64,000 bases of DNA from Micromonospora sp. CCTCC AA 2012012 (GCF_040499845.1 NZ_CP159342.1:434001-498000); one strand, 5' to 3'; counted from the stretch's first letter, positions 42,988 through 53,316 are shown. The notes: a model not told the origin generated them from the letters alone. Program-made: numbers and translations.

Positions 42988-43419
42988 ATGTTCCTCGGCA
43001 CCCACACTCCGCGCCTGGACGAAAAGGGCCGGTTGATCCTTCCGGCGAAGTTCCGGGATGAGCTGGCGGGGGGTGTCGTGATCACCAAAGGGCAGGAGCG
43101 CTGCCTCTACGTCTTCCCGATGCCCGAGTTCCAGCGCATCGCGGAGCAGTTGCGCGCGCAGCCGATGACGCACAAGGCGGCCCGGGCCTACAACCGGGTC
43201 TTCTTCGCCAGCGCGCACGACGAGGTGCCGGACAAGCAGGGCCGGGTGACGATCCCGGCGCACCTGCGCTCGTACGCCGCTCTCGACCGCGATCTGGTCG
43301 TGATCGGAGCGAGCAGCCGGGTGGAGATCTGGGACAGGACGGCCTGGGAGGCCTACCTCGCGGAGAGCGAAGACGACTTCGCCGACATCGAGGAGGGGGT
43401 GCTGCCCGGCGGTCTGTAG
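42988..43419 (+). CDS. mraZ: Transcriptional regulator MraZ
   Basis: 143-residue MraZ with two SpoVT/AbrB-like repeats: [23 protein letters not shown] at the N-terminus and [26 protein letters not shown] around residues 73-98. It is the first gene of the division and cell-wall cluster and normally represses that cluster. ATG 42988 is the family start; GGGGG lies 11 bases upstream. The acidic C-terminal tail ([18 protein letters not shown]) is typical of actinobacteria. The leader of about 80 bases contains an out-of-frame short ORF from 42908. Confidence 0.95.
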   Translation: MFLGTHTPRLDEKGRLILPAKFRDELAGGVVITKGQERCLYVFPMPEFQRIAEQLRAQPMTHKAARAYNRVFFASAHDEVPDKQGRVTIPAHLRSYAALDRDLVVIGASSRVEIWDRTAWEAYLAESEDDFADIEEGVLPGGL

Positions 43420-43468
43420 GGCGTGACGACGCCCGGCGTACTGCGAGATCTCCAGCCGCTTTCGAGTT

Positions 43469-43494
43469 CCTGGCACCCCTTCCCCGGTGCCAGG
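43469..43494 (+). terminator. Hairpin between mraZ and rsmH
   Basis: CCTGGCACC, 8-base loop, GGTGCCAGG: a perfect 9-bp stem 50 bases after the mraZ stop. Without a T-tract it may be a partial terminator or an mRNA-processing or stability element, lowering downstream relative to mraZ expression. Confidence 0.5.
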
Positions 43495-43625
43495 CGCACG
43501 ATCCGTATCGAGGGCTGTGGCCTCCGGCGGGCGGGAGCGGATGGGGATCTGGCGGTATGACGAGGCGTCGTGACGACAACGGACGCGACAGGAACGGAAG
43601 CGGGTTTCAACCAGTGGGGGTCGAC

Positions 43626-44732
43626 ATGGGGGAGCTACGCGGCACGCACGTGCCGGTGCTGCTCGAGCGGTGTCTCGAGTTGCTGGCCCCCGCGCTGGGT
43701 CGGAACGGACGCACCGTCCACGTCGACGCGACGCTGGGGCTGGCCGGGCACGCCGAGGCGGTCCTGGAGGCGCACCCGAACACGGTGCTGATCGGTCTGG
43801 ACCGGGACACCGAGGCCCTCGCCCACGCGCGGGTCCGGCTGGCCCGGTTCGCCGACCGGATCCACCTGGAGCACGCCGTCTACGACGAGCTGCCCGAGGT
43901 GCTGGAGCGGCTCGGCTATCCGGCGATCGACGGGATCCTGTTCGACCTGGGGGTCTCCTCCCTGCAACTGGACGCGCCCGACCGCGGGTTCGCGTACGCG
44001 CAGGACGCGCCGCTGGACATGCGGATGGACCAGACCCGGGGGGTGACCGCCGAGGAGGTGGTCAACACCTACGCCCACCCGGACCTGGCCCGGGTGCTCC
44101 GGGTCTACGGCGAGGAGAAGTTCGCCGGGCGGATCGCCTCGGCGATCCTCCGGGAGCGCGAGCGGGGCCGGATCACCTCGTCGGCGCGGTTGGCCGAGCT
44201 GGTCAGGGAGAGCATTCCGGCACCAGCCCGACGAACCGGGGGACACCCGGCCAAGAGAACGTTTCAGGCTTTACGGATCGAGGTAAACAGAGAACTGGCA
44301 GCGCTGGAGACGGCGCTGCCGGCCGCTCTCGACAAGCTCAACGTGGGCGGCCGCATGGTGGTCCTGTCCTACCACTCGCTGGAGGACCGGCTCACCAAGC
44401 AGGCGCTCGCCGACCGGGTCCGCAGTAAGGGCCCGGTCGACCTCCCGGTCGAACTGCCCGGGTCGGGCCCGACGTTCCGGCTGCTGAGCCGGGGCGCCGA
44501 GCTTCCCGGGGAGGGGGAGGTCGCCGCCAACCCGCGTGCCGCCTCGGTGCGGCTGCGGGCGGCGGAACGGCTCGACCCGGAGGCGACCCGGCAGGGGCGT
44601 ACCGACCGCGAACGGTACCGGCGCCGGGTGAAGGCGATGCACCAACCGGGGACGGGGTCACCGGGATCCGAGGCGGATCCCCGGTCGGCCCCGGGGGACA
44701 ACGGGACGGACGAAGAGGGGGAGGGGACATGA
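43626..44732 (+). CDS. rsmH: 16S rRNA (cytosine(1402)-N4)-methyltransferase RsmH (MraW)
   Basis: 368-residue SAM-dependent methyltransferase acting on C1402 of 16S rRNA. Seen are [83 protein letters not shown] and [14 protein letters not shown], all family hallmarks. The start is set at ATG 43626 ([10 protein letters not shown]) because other members begin there and GGGGG precedes it; an in-frame ATG at 43557 would add 23 residues of no clear worth. The ftsL start overlaps its stop (ATGA). Confidence 0.93.
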   Translation: MGELRGTHVPVLLERCLELLAPALGRNGRTVHVDATLGLAGHAEAVLEAHPNTVLIGLDRDTEALAHARVRLARFADRIHLEHAVYDELPEVLERLGYPAIDGILFDLGVSSLQLDAPDRGFAYAQDAPLDMRMDQTRGVTAEEVVNTYAHPDLARVLRVYGEEKFAGRIASAILRERERGRITSSARLAELVRESIPAPARRTGGHPAKRTFQALRIEVNRELAALETALPAALDKLNVGGRMVVLSYHSLEDRLTKQALADRVRSKGPVDLPVELPGSGPTFRLLSRGAELPGEGEVAANPRAASVRLRAAERLDPEATRQGRTDRERYRRRVKAMHQPGTGSPGSEADPRSAPGDNGTDEEGEGT

Positions 44733-45313
44733 ACGTTGACAAGCACGACGGCGGGGGCGCCGTCGGGCGGCGCGCACCGCGGTCGGGGGGCCGGACCGCG
44801 GCGCAGCGGACCACGACGGCGGGGGCCGACCGGCTCGACCGCCGGGGGGACACTCGCGCCCGGGGGGCGCGCGAGTTCCCGACCCAGGGCAGCGCCGCGC
44901 TGCGGCCGGCCGAGCGGACCAGGACGACCGACGCGGCGGCGCCGCGGCTGCGGGTCGCCCCGCCGCCGCCGGTCTCCGTGCCGCGGGCGCCTTTCGTCGG
45001 CCTGATCCTGTTCCTGGTGGTCGGTGGAGTGCTCGGCATCCTGGCGGTCAACACCAAGATCAATGAGAACGCGTTCCGGCTGGAGAAGCTCCAGCAGCAG
45101 CAGGCCAAGCTCGACGTGGACCAGCAGCAGCTGGAGAAGGAGATCGCCGAGCAGAAGGCGCCCGGCAACCTGACCGCCAACGCCCGCAAGCTCGGGCTGG
45201 TCGAGTCGGACGACCCGGCCTACATCCGGCTGCCCGACGGCAAGATGATCGGGGTGCCGCACCCGGCCACCGGTCAGCCGGCGATCACCAGCCAGCAGGG
45301 CAACGGAGGCTGA
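44729..45313 (+). CDS. ftsL: FtsL-like septum formation protein
   Basis: 194-residue single-pass membrane protein in the place of ftsL. A disordered, basic cytoplasmic N-terminus of about 87 residues is followed by one membrane helix ([19 protein letters not shown]) and an extracytoplasmic coiled coil ([28 protein letters not shown]). The C-terminal [17 protein letters not shown] matches the DivIC/FtsL end. Such proteins link FtsQ and FtsI/FtsW in the divisome. ATG 44729 overlaps rsmH; ftsI begins 3 bases after the stop. Confidence 0.85.
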   Translation: MNVDKHDGGGAVGRRAPRSGGRTAAQRTTTAGADRLDRRGDTRARGAREFPTQGSAALRPAERTRTTDAAAPRLRVAPPPPVSVPRAPFVGLILFLVVGGVLGILAVNTKINENAFRLEKLQQQQAKLDVDQQQLEKEIAEQKAPGNLTANARKLGLVESDDPAYIRLPDGKMIGVPHPATGQPAITSQQGNGG

Positions 45314-45316
45314 CCC

Positions 45317-47536
45317 GTGCCACCGAGATCGGATGACCCGCGCCGGGACCCCACGGGGTCCCGGCGCGGCTCGTCGCGGGGCGGTCGGGGGGCCGAGCCG
45401 CGCACCGGTGAGCCGGGCGGGGGCGGCATCTCCGACGCCCGGGCGTACACCCCTCGCGGGCGCACCCTCCGCGAGGGCGGCGGGGGCCGGTCGGCCGCGG
45501 GCGGGGGTGCCGAGCAGCGGCGTACCCCGCGCAGCACCCGATCCGGCGACCCGTTCCGGCCGGCCCTGCAGGTGCTCGACGGCGGTCGCGCCGGCGCGGG
45601 CCGCACCGGCCGGCGGGAGGCCGCGGCCGGCGGCCGGTCCGGCGTGGTCCGGACCGTCACCGCCCGGCCCGGCCGGGAGCCCTTCGACGACGACGAGCCG
45701 CCGGCGCCGCGCCGCCGGCCCGGGCCGCGCCGGCCGGACCGGCCCGCCGCCCGGCGGCCGACGCGCAAGCCGCGCCGCCCGCCGAAGCTCGCCGACCCCC
45801 GCCGCCGGCTGCGCCTGGGCACGCTGCTGACCCTGGCGCTCTTCGCCGTGATCGGCATCCGGCTGGTCTTCCTCCAGACCGTGAACACCCCGGCGTACGC
45901 CGACGGCGGGCTCGGCAACCGGCTCGCCGTGGTGGAGCTGCCCGCGCCGCGCGGCGCGATCTACGACCGGACCGGCGCCCCGCTGGCGCACAGCGTCGAG
46001 GCGCGGTACGTCTTCGCCGACCCCACCCAGATCCCGGAGAGCGACCGGGTGGCCGTCGCCAAGCGGCTCTCGCCGCTGCTCGGGGTCGCCTGGTCCGACC
46101 TGGCCGACAAGATGAAGCGGCGCAGCCTGCCCGGCGGCGGGCAGTCCCAGTTCGAATACCTGGCCCGGGGCGTCGACATCGACCGGGCCAAGCAGATCAT
46201 GGCGCTGGACCTGCCCGGCATCGGCACCCACCGCGACGAGCGACGCGAGGTGCCCGGCGGCGACCTGGCCGCCAACCTGCTCGGCTTCGTCAGCGAGGAC
46301 ATGACCGGCCTGGAGGGCCTGGAGGCCAAGTACGACGACGTGCTCCAGGGCAAGGCCGGCCGCAAGACCTACGAGGTCGGCCAGGGCGACCTGGCCGCGC
46401 CGATCCCCGGCGGCTACAGCGTGACCGTCCAGCCCCGTCCGGGCAGCTCGATCGTGCTGACCACCGACCGGGACCTGCAGTACCGGACCCAGCAGATCCT
46501 CAGCGCGCAGCTGGCCCAGGTCCGGGGCAGCGTGGCCGCCGCCGTGGTGCTCGACATGCAGGGCGAGGTGCTGGCCCAGGCGAGCAACCCGACCTACGAC
46601 GCGGCCGATCCGGCGGGCAGCAAACCCACCGACCGGGAGGACGCGGCCACCAGCTTCGTCGTCGACCCGGGCTCGATCCACAAGGCGATCACCTACGGCG
46701 CGGCCCTCCAGGAGGGCGTGATCACCCCGGACACGGCGTTCCCGGTGGCCAACACCATCAACGAGGGGGGCGTCACCTTCCGGGACACCCACCCGGCGAA
46801 CGGGCGGAAGATGAGCATCCCCGGGATGCTGGCCTTCTCGTCGAACGTGGGGACCATCGAGATCGCCCACGACCTGGGCCGGGACCGGCTGATCGACTAT
46901 CAGAAGCGGTTCGGGCTGGGGCAGCCCACCGGCGAGGGCATGCCGGGGGAGGCGTCCGGGCGGCTGCTCCCGGCCGACCAGTGGAGCGGTTCGGCGTACG
47001 GGTCGGTGCCGATCGGGCACAGCGTGGACGCCACCCCGTTGCAGATGGCCGCCGCGTACACCGCGATCGCCAACGACGGCACGTACGTCCAGCCGCACCT
47101 GATCAAGGAGGTGATCGGCCCGGACGGCAAACGGACGCCGGGACCCGCCCCCAAGACCCGCTCGGTGCTCAGCCCGCAGAACGCGGCGGCCCTGCGCACC
47201 ATGCTGGAGGCGGTCACCACGGTCGACGGTCCCGACGGGCGGGCCACCGGTCTGGCCGCCGCGGTCCCCGGCTACCGGGTGGCCGGCAAGACCGGCACCG
47301 GCCTGCGCTACGTCGACGGCAAGCTCCAGCCCGGCGAGGTCGGCTCGTTCATCGGGATGGCCCCGGCGGAGAAGCCGAGGTACGTGGTGGCGGTCTTCGT
47401 GTGGAGCCCCGGCGGGGAGGGTGGCGCGGTGGCCGCACCGGCCTTCCGCGAGATCATGGGCTACACGCTGCGTCACTACCGGGTGCCCCCGTCGGCCACC
47501 GACCGGTCCCCGAAGTTCGAGGTCTTTCCGCGCTGA
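45317..47536 (+). CDS. ftsI: Septal peptidoglycan transpeptidase FtsI (PBP3)
   Basis: 739-residue class B penicillin-binding protein that crosslinks septal peptidoglycan. A long, disordered basic N-terminus (about 165 residues) precedes the single membrane helix (LGTLLTLALFAVIGIRLVFL) and the dimerisation domain (GAIYDRTGAPLAHSVEARYVFADP). The transpeptidase motifs are S453-I-H-K, SSN (about 513) and KTG in AGKTGTGLRY. The family's usual SxxK context is STxK; here it is SIHK, still S-x-x-K. No PASTA domains follow. GTG 45317 lies directly after ftsL. It is followed by murE after a 91-bp gap with its own promoter. Confidence 0.93.
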   Translation: MPPRSDDPRRDPTGSRRGSSRGGRGAEPRTGEPGGGGISDARAYTPRGRTLREGGGGRSAAGGGAEQRRTPRSTRSGDPFRPALQVLDGGRAGAGRTGRREAAAGGRSGVVRTVTARPGREPFDDDEPPAPRRRPGPRRPDRPAARRPTRKPRRPPKLADPRRRLRLGTLLTLALFAVIGIRLVFLQTVNTPAYADGGLGNRLAVVELPAPRGAIYDRTGAPLAHSVEARYVFADPTQIPESDRVAVAKRLSPLLGVAWSDLADKMKRRSLPGGGQSQFEYLARGVDIDRAKQIMALDLPGIGTHRDERREVPGGDLAANLLGFVSEDMTGLEGLEAKYDDVLQGKAGRKTYEVGQGDLAAPIPGGYSVTVQPRPGSSIVLTTDRDLQYRTQQILSAQLAQVRGSVAAAVVLDMQGEVLAQASNPTYDAADPAGSKPTDREDAATSFVVDPGSIHKAITYGAALQEGVITPDTAFPVANTINEGGVTFRDTHPANGRKMSIPGMLAFSSNVGTIEIAHDLGRDRLIDYQKRFGLGQPTGEGMPGEASGRLLPADQWSGSAYGSVPIGHSVDATPLQMAAAYTAIANDGTYVQPHLIKEVIGPDGKRTPGPAPKTRSVLSPQNAAALRTMLEAVTTVDGPDGRATGLAAAVPGYRVAGKTGTGLRYVDGKLQPGEVGSFIGMAPAEKPRYVVAVFVWSPGGEGGAVAAPAFREIMGYTLRHYRVPPSATDRSPKFEVFPR

Positions 47537-47613
47537 CCGGGAGGGACGGGACATCATCGGTGAGTGGCGACGAACCACCGGGGCGGCTGTGCGGTCGGAA
47601 CCGGACGACCGGG

Positions 47614-47619
47614 TAGGGT
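47614..47619 (+). promoter_or_regulatory. -10 element of murE (leaderless)
   Basis: TAGGGT ending 8 bases before GTG 47628. It gives the murE-murF-mraY group a promoter inside the dcw cluster and decides the murE start. Confidence 0.5.
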
Positions 47620-47627
47620 CTGACGCC

Positions 47628-49151
47628 GTGCCCGGCAATCCACGTCCCCTGACCGTGAATCCCGTCCGGCTCGGCGACCTCGCCGGGCGGCTCGGCATCG
47701 CCCCGCCCGAGGGCGCCGCCGACCTGGCCGTCACCGGGGTGACCCACGCCAGCCAGGAGGTCCGCCCCGGCGACCTGTACGCCGGCCTGCCCGGTGCCCG
47801 CCGGCACGGCGCGGAGTTCGCCACCGGCGCGGCCGAGGCCGGCGCGGTGGCCGTGCTGACCGACCCGGCCGGCGTGGCGCTCGCCGCCGGTGCGGGGCTG
47901 CCGGTGCTGGTGGTGACCGACCCGCGCGCCGCGCTCGGCACCGTCGCCTCCGCCGTCTACGGCGACCCCACCGCGGGACTGACCGTGATCGGGGTGACCG
48001 GCACCGCCGGCAAGACCTCCACCGCCTATCTGGTCGAGTCCGGGCTGCGCGCCGCCGGGCACACCACCGGGCTGATCGGCACCGTGGAGACCCGCCTCGG
48101 CGACCTGGTGGTCGACAGCGTCCGGACCACTCCCGAGGCGACCGACCTGCACGCCATGCTCGCCGCCGCCCGGGAACGCGGCGTCACCGCCGTGGTCATG
48201 GAGGTCTCCAGCCACGCCCTGGCGATGGGCCGGGTGGGTGGGGTGCGCTTCGCCGTCGGCGGCTACACCAACTTCGGCTCCGACCACCTGGACTTCCACG
48301 CCGACTCGGCCGACTACTTCGCGGCCAAGGCGCAGCTCTTCGACGGCCGCTGCGCGGTCGAGGTGCTCAACCACGACGACGCGGCGCTGCGCCCGCTGTT
48401 CAAGCCGGCCACGGTCAGCTATTCGGCGGCCGGCGACCCGACGGCCACCTGGTACGCCACCGACGTCGACGGCGAGGGCTACGCCCAGCGGTTCACCGCG
48501 CACGGCCCCGACGGGCTGACCGTCCCGGCCGGGGTGGCCCTGCCCGGCCGGCACAACGTCGCCAACGCGCTGCTGGCGATCGCCGCGCTGGTCGCGGTCG
48601 GGGTGGACCCGGCCACCGCCGCCGCCGGGGTGGCCGAGTGCGGCGGGGTGCCCGGTCGGCTGGAGCTGGTCAGCACCGACGCGCCGGTACGCGGTGTCGT
48701 CGACTACGCGCACAAGCCCGACGCCATCGTGGCCGCGCTGCGCGCGCTGCGCGAACTGAGCGCCGGCCGGCTGATCTGCGTGATCGGCGCGGGCGGCGAC
48801 CGGGACCGGGGCAAACGGCCGGTGATGGGCGGCGCCGCCGCGGAGGGAGCCGACGTGGTGCTGGTGACCGACGACAACCCGCGGACGGAGGACCCGGCCG
48901 CGATCCGGGCGGAGGTCCTGGAGGGGGCGTACGCGGCCGGCACGCCGGCCCGGATCGTCGAGGTGGACGGCCGGCGGGCCGCCATCGCGGAGGCGGTCCG
49001 GCTGGCCGAGCCCGGTGACGTGGTGGCGGTGCTTGGCAAGGGGCACGAACGCGGCCAGGAGGTCGCCGGCCAGGTGCACCCGTTCGACGACCGGGTCGAG
49101 CTGGCCGAGGCGCTGCGCGCCCGCTTCACCGACCGGGCGGGTCAGCGGTGA
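47628..49151 (+). CDS. murE: UDP-MurNAc-L-Ala-D-Glu: meso-diaminopimelate ligase MurE
   Basis: 507-residue Mur ligase adding the third residue of the peptidoglycan stem peptide. The ATP loop is GVTGTAGKTSTAYLVE. The substrate motif DDNPRTEDPAAI (DNPR) marks meso-diaminopimelate users rather than lysine users. Other landmarks are TTPEATDLHAMLAAA, MEVSSHALAMGRV and the C-terminal GKGHERGQEVAG. GTG 47628 is set by the leaderless promoter; the frame is open upstream into ftsI. murF starts inside its stop codon (GTGA). Confidence 0.95.
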   Translation: MPGNPRPLTVNPVRLGDLAGRLGIAPPEGAADLAVTGVTHASQEVRPGDLYAGLPGARRHGAEFATGAAEAGAVAVLTDPAGVALAAGAGLPVLVVTDPRAALGTVASAVYGDPTAGLTVIGVTGTAGKTSTAYLVESGLRAAGHTTGLIGTVETRLGDLVVDSVRTTPEATDLHAMLAAARERGVTAVVMEVSSHALAMGRVGGVRFAVGGYTNFGSDHLDFHADSADYFAAKAQLFDGRCAVEVLNHDDAALRPLFKPATVSYSAAGDPTATWYATDVDGEGYAQRFTAHGPDGLTVPAGVALPGRHNVANALLAIAALVAVGVDPATAAAGVAECGGVPGRLELVSTDAPVRGVVDYAHKPDAIVAALRALRELSAGRLICVIGAGGDRDRGKRPVMGGAAAEGADVVLVTDDNPRTEDPAAIRAEVLEGAYAAGTPARIVEVDGRRAAIAEAVRLAEPGDVVAVLGKGHERGQEVAGQVHPFDDRVELAEALRARFTDRAGQR

Positions 49152-50542
49152 TCGCGCTCAGCCTGGCCGAGGTGGCCGCCGCCGTCGACGGACGCCTGGT
49201 CGACGCCGACCCGGAGACCCGGGTCACCGGCCCGGTCGAGTTCGACTCCCGCAAGGTCGCCCCGGGGGCGCTCTTCGTGGCCTTCCCCGGGGAGAAGGTC
49301 GACGGGCACGACTACGCCGCCGGCGCGGTCGACGCGGGCGCGGTGGCGGTGCTCGGCACCCGGGAGGTGCCCGGCGTGCCGATGGTGCTGGTCGCCGACG
49401 CCCTCGACGCGATGGGGAAGCTGGCCCGCGCGGTCGTCGACCGGCTGCCCGGGCTCACCGTGATCGGGTTGACCGGCTCGTCCGGCAAGACCACCACCAA
49501 GGACCTGATCGCCCAGCTCACCGTGCGGCTCGGCCCGACCGTGGCGCCGCCCGGCTCGTTCAACAACGAGCTGGGTCACCCGTACACGGCCTTGCAGGCC
49601 ACGCCCCAGACGCGCTACCTGGTGATGGAGAAGGGCGCCCGGGGGGTGGGGCACGTGCGCTACCTCTGCGACGTGGTGCCGCCCCGGATCTCGGTGGTGC
49701 TCAACGTCGGGGTGGCGCACATCGGCGAGTTCGGCTCGGTGGAGACCATCGCGCTGGCCAAGGGGGAACTGGTCGAGGCGCTGCCGGCCGAGGGGCTGGC
49801 GGTGCTCAACGCCGACGACCCGCTGGTCGACGCGATGGCGTCCCGCACCGTGGCCCGGGTGGTCCGCTACGGCGAGGCGGCGCACGCCGACGTGCGGGCG
49901 GTGGACGTCACGCTGGACGGGCGGGGCCGGCCGGCGTACACCCTGGTGACGCCGGAGGGCAGCGCGCCGGTCCGGCTCGGGCTCACCGGCCGGCACCAGG
50001 TGTCGAACTCCCTCGCCGCCGCCGCGGTGGCCCGTGAGCTGGGCATGCCGCTGGCCGAGCTGGCGGTGGCGCTGGGCGAGCTGGGGCTGGTCTCCACCCG
50101 CCGGATGGACGTCTTCGCGCGCCCCGACGGGGTCACCGTGATCGACGACTCGTACAACGCCAACCCGGCCTCGACGGCGGTCGCGCTGCGGGCGCTGGCC
50201 TCGCTCGGCGAGGGCGGGCGTACGTTCGCGGTGCTCGGCTACATGGCCGAGCTGGGCGCGTTCGAGCGCGAAGGGCACCAGCAGGTCGGTCGCCTCGCGG
50301 CCGAGCTGGACATCGACCGGCTGCTCGTGGTGGGCGAGCCGGCGGCGCCGATCCACGAGGGCGCGACAGCGGTTAGTGACTGGGGAGGAGAGTCGGTGCT
50401 GCTCACCGATCAGGCGGCGGCCGTCGAGGTGCTGCGGAGCGAGCTGCGTCCGGGTGACGTGGTGCTGGTGAAGGGCTCCCGGTACCGCACCTGGGAGGTG
50501 GCCGACGCGCTGCGCGCCGACGCCGGGGAGGTCTCCCGGTGA
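49148..50542 (+). CDS. murF: UDP-MurNAc-tripeptide: D-Ala-D-Ala ligase MurF
   Basis: 464-residue Mur ligase adding the D-alanyl-D-alanine dipeptide. Recognisable parts are [28 protein letters not shown], the ATP loop [37 protein letters not shown] and [18 protein letters not shown]. The GTG overlaps the murE stop by 4 bases, and the mraY GTG overlaps its own stop. Confidence 0.95.
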   Translation: MIALSLAEVAAAVDGRLVDADPETRVTGPVEFDSRKVAPGALFVAFPGEKVDGHDYAAGAVDAGAVAVLGTREVPGVPMVLVADALDAMGKLARAVVDRLPGLTVIGLTGSSGKTTTKDLIAQLTVRLGPTVAPPGSFNNELGHPYTALQATPQTRYLVMEKGARGVGHVRYLCDVVPPRISVVLNVGVAHIGEFGSVETIALAKGELVEALPAEGLAVLNADDPLVDAMASRTVARVVRYGEAAHADVRAVDVTLDGRGRPAYTLVTPEGSAPVRLGLTGRHQVSNSLAAAAVARELGMPLAELAVALGELGLVSTRRMDVFARPDGVTVIDDSYNANPASTAVALRALASLGEGGRTFAVLGYMAELGAFEREGHQQVGRLAAELDIDRLLVVGEPAAPIHEGATAVSDWGGESVLLTDQAAAVEVLRSELRPGDVVLVKGSRYRTWEVADALRADAGEVSR

Positions 50543-51666
50543 GGGCGGTCATCGTCGCCGTCGGGGTCGCCTTCCTGATCTCGCTCTTCTGCACCCCGAT
50601 CGCGATCAAGGTGTTCGCCCGGCTGAAGGCCGGCCAGCCGATCCGGTCGAACCTCGGGCTCGCCAGCAACGAGGGCAAGAAGGGCACGCCGACGATGGGC
50701 GGCGTGGTCTTCATCCTGGCCACGGTGATCGCGTACGTCGCCGGTCACCTGGCGCTGACCACCCTGCCGGACGCGCAGATCGCCCAGGTGGAGCCGACCA
50801 TCACGGCGCTGGTGCTGCTGGGGCTGATGGTCTTCTCCGGGGCGGTCGGCTTCATCGACGACTTCCTGAAGGTCCGCAAGCGGCACAGCGGTGGCCTCAA
50901 CAAGCGCGGCAAGCTGGCCGGGCAGATCCTGGTCGGGGCGCTCTTCGGCATCGTGGCGCTCTATTTCCCGAGCACGATGAAGGATCCGAGCGGCACGGCC
51001 ACCAACACCGAGACGGTCGGCAGCACCACGCTGAGCTTCATCCGGGACATCCCGGCGCTGGAGATCGGCAAGGTCGGCGCGGTCATCGTGATCATCATGG
51101 TGGTGATGGCGGCGACCAACGGGGTGAACCTCACCGACGGTCTGGACGGCCTCGCCACCGGCGCCTCGGTGATGGTCCTCGCCGCGTACGCGCTGATCGC
51201 GTTCTGGCAGTACCGGCACTGGTGCGCGGACCCGAACTACACCGAGGCCTACTGCTACGCGGTCCGGGACCCGCTGGAGATCGCCCTGATCGCCGGGGCG
51301 GCGGCCGGGGCCTGTGTCGGCTTCCTGTGGTGGAACACCTCACCGGCCCGGATCTTCATGGGCGACACCGGCGCGCTCGGCCTGGGTGGCCTGATCGCCG
51401 GCATGGCGATGTCCACCCGGACCATCCTGCTGCTGCCGATCCTGGGCGGCCTCTTCGTGATCATCACGATGTCCGTGGTGATCCAGATCATCTCGTTCCG
51501 CACCACCGGCAAGCGGGTCTTCCGGATGTCGCCGTTGCAGCACCACTTCGAGCTGGCCGGCTGGAGCGAGGTCAACATCGTGGTCCGGTTCTGGATCATC
51601 GCCGGCATCGGCGTGGCGATCGCCCTGGGCCTCTTCTACAGCGAGTTCCTCGCCGCCGTCACCTGA
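50539..51666 (+). CDS. mraY: Phospho-MurNAc-pentapeptide transferase MraY
   Basis: 375-residue polytopic enzyme that makes lipid I at the membrane. About ten hydrophobic helices are visible. Conserved parts are [13 protein letters not shown] near residue 52, [22 protein letters not shown] (the DDxxK aspartates), [15 protein letters not shown] and [14 protein letters not shown]. The final [24 protein letters not shown] is typical. After it comes a strong hairpin and then ftsW; the murD gene usually found here is absent. Confidence 0.96.
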   Translation: MRAVIVAVGVAFLISLFCTPIAIKVFARLKAGQPIRSNLGLASNEGKKGTPTMGGVVFILATVIAYVAGHLALTTLPDAQIAQVEPTITALVLLGLMVFSGAVGFIDDFLKVRKRHSGGLNKRGKLAGQILVGALFGIVALYFPSTMKDPSGTATNTETVGSTTLSFIRDIPALEIGKVGAVIVIIMVVMAATNGVNLTDGLDGLATGASVMVLAAYALIAFWQYRHWCADPNYTEAYCYAVRDPLEIALIAGAAAGACVGFLWWNTSPARIFMGDTGALGLGGLIAGMAMSTRTILLLPILGGLFVIITMSVVIQIISFRTTGKRVFRMSPLQHHFELAGWSEVNIVVRFWIIAGIGVAIALGLFYSEFLAAVT

Positions 51667-51680
51667 GCCGCGGCCCGCTC

Positions 51681-51715
51681 GTGACGGCCTCCGGTCGCCG
51701 GCCGGGGGCCGTCAC
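51681..51715 (+). terminator. Strong hairpin between mraY and ftsW
   Basis: GTGACGGCC (51681-51689) pairs with GGCCGTCAC (51707-51715), with an inner CCGG/CCGG stem. No T-tract. It stands just where murD would be expected. Confidence 0.55.
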
Positions 51716-51783
51716 GCGTACGGCGACACGCCGACCGGGCGGTTGCGCCACGGGCGGACCGGCCGAGCCGCGATGATGAGCGG

Positions 51784-53316
51784 GTGGGGGAGGAACGAGT
51801 CATCGAGGTCACCAGCGACACGCCAGCCAGACGGACACCCGCGGCCACCCGTACGGCCGACCCGCCCGGGGGGTCGATCGGGCTGGACGCGGCCGGTGGG
51901 CTGGCGGCCCTGCGCGGCCTGCTGGCCCGGCCGCTGGCCTCCTACTACCTGCTGCTCTCCAGCGCCGGCCTGCTGCTGCTGATCGGCCTGACCATGGTCT
52001 TCTCGGCGACCAGCGTGAAGGACTTCGCCGAGGAGGGGGACGCCACCGCCTCGCTGGTCAAGCAGACCATCTTCGCGGTGATCGGCATCCTGGCCTTCTG
52101 GGCCTGCCAGCGGCTGCCGGTACGGAGCTTCCGGGCGCTGAGTCGCCCGGCGCTCGGGGTGGCGGTGGCGCTGCTGCTGCTGCTCAACCTGCTGGGTGCG
52201 CTGAACGCGCTCTTCGGGGTCACCGCCATCGGCCCGCTCCGGGCCGAGCTGCTCTGGCTCTATCTCGGTCCCGTGTCGGTGCAGCCGGTCGAGGTGGCCA
52301 AGTTCGCGCTGGTGCTCTGGGGCGCGCACGTGCTGGCCCGCAAGGGCGCCGCGCTGGGCTGGTGGAAGGAGCTGGCCACCCCGCTCTTCCCGGTGGTCGG
52401 CCTGCTCTTCGTGCTGGTCGGCTACAACGACCTGGGCAGCATGCTCTGCCTGCTGGCGCTGGTGGTCGGCATGCTCTGGGCGGCCGGCGTCCGACTCCAG
52501 GTCTTCGCCGCGCTCACCGCGGTCGGCCTGGCCGGGGTGGGGCTGCTGGTCGCCGCCGCCTCGCTGGGCGCCGGTTCCGGCTCCCGGGGCGCGGACAACT
52601 ACCGGCTCGGCCGGCTCACCGTCTTCCTCGACCCGCCCGACCCGAAGACCTGCTTCCAGGAGCAGCTGGCGAACTGCTACCAGCTCGTCCAGGCCCGGTA
52701 CGCGGTCGAGCAGGGCGGCTGGTTCGGCGTCGGGCTGGGCAAGAGCAGCCTCAAGTTCGGCTGGCTGCCCGAGGCGCACAACGACTTCATCTTCGCGGTC
52801 ATCGCGGAGGAGCTGGGCGTGGTGGGCTGCACCGTGGTGATCGTGCTCTTCGCCGTGCTGGCGTACACCGGGCTGCGCATCGCCCGGCGGGTGGAGGACC
52901 CGTTCCGCCGGCTCGCCGCTGCGGGCGTCACCGCCTGGCTGGTCGGCCAGGCCGTGATCAACATCGGTGGGGTGACCGGCCTGCTGCCGCTGACCGGTGT
53001 GCCGCTGCCGTTCATCTCCGACGGCGGCAGCGCCCTGGTGGTGACCCTGGCGGCGATCGGCATGCTCGCCTCGTTCGCCCGCGCCGAACCCGACGCGGCC
53101 CGAGCCCTGCATGCCCGTCCGCCGGCCCGGTGGGTCCGACTAGTGTGGGCCCCGTTGCCGCCGCTTCCCGGCCGGCGCCGCCGACCGGCGACGCCACCGG
53201 CGGACCGTGGGTCCGTACCCCGGTCCCGGGCGCGGCGGGAGGACGACCAGGCCGCGGCCCGCGGCGCCCGGCCCGGCCGGACGCGCGCCGGCACGGCGAG
53301 CGAGAGGAGACGCTGA
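51784..53316 (+). CDS. ftsW: Lipid II polymerase/cell division protein FtsW
   Basis: 510-residue SEDS-family glycosyltransferase partner of FtsI. About ten membrane helices; the cluster VSVQPVEVAKFALVLWGAHVL, GYNDLGSMLCLL and GLGKSSLKFGWLPEAHNDFIFAVIAEELG with the final PLPFISDGGSALVVTLAAIGML are diagnostic. A basic disordered C-terminal tail of about 80 residues (ARWVRLVWAPLPPLPGRRRRP...) may bind FtsZ or other partners. The GTG at 51784 is the first possible start after mraY, without a clear ribosome site. Its stop overlaps the murG start by one base (TGATG). Confidence 0.93.
   Translation: MGEERVIEVTSDTPARRTPAATRTADPPGGSIGLDAAGGLAALRGLLARPLASYYLLLSSAGLLLLIGLTMVFSATSVKDFAEEGDATASLVKQTIFAVIGILAFWACQRLPVRSFRALSRPALGVAVALLLLLNLLGALNALFGVTAIGPLRAELLWLYLGPVSVQPVEVAKFALVLWGAHVLARKGAALGWWKELATPLFPVVGLLFVLVGYNDLGSMLCLLALVVGMLWAAGVRLQVFAALTAVGLAGVGLLVAAASLGAGSGSRGADNYRLGRLTVFLDPPDPKTCFQEQLANCYQLVQARYAVEQGGWFGVGLGKSSLKFGWLPEAHNDFIFAVIAEELGVVGCTVVIVLFAVLAYTGLRIARRVEDPFRRLAAAGVTAWLVGQAVINIGGVTGLLPLTGVPLPFISDGGSALVVTLAAIGMLASFARAEPDAARALHARPPARWVRLVWAPLPPLPGRRRRPATPPADRGSVPRSRARREDDQAAARGARPGRTRAGTASERRR

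Noticed and set aside
44369..47941. 1190-codon minus-strand open frame opposite ftsL-ftsI
   Set aside because: No recognisable domain, crosses several verified genes, composition typical of a shadow frame.
47454..50356. Long minus-strand frames opposite murE and murF
   Set aside because: His/Gly/Val-rich translation without motifs; murE and murF are unambiguous on the plus strand.
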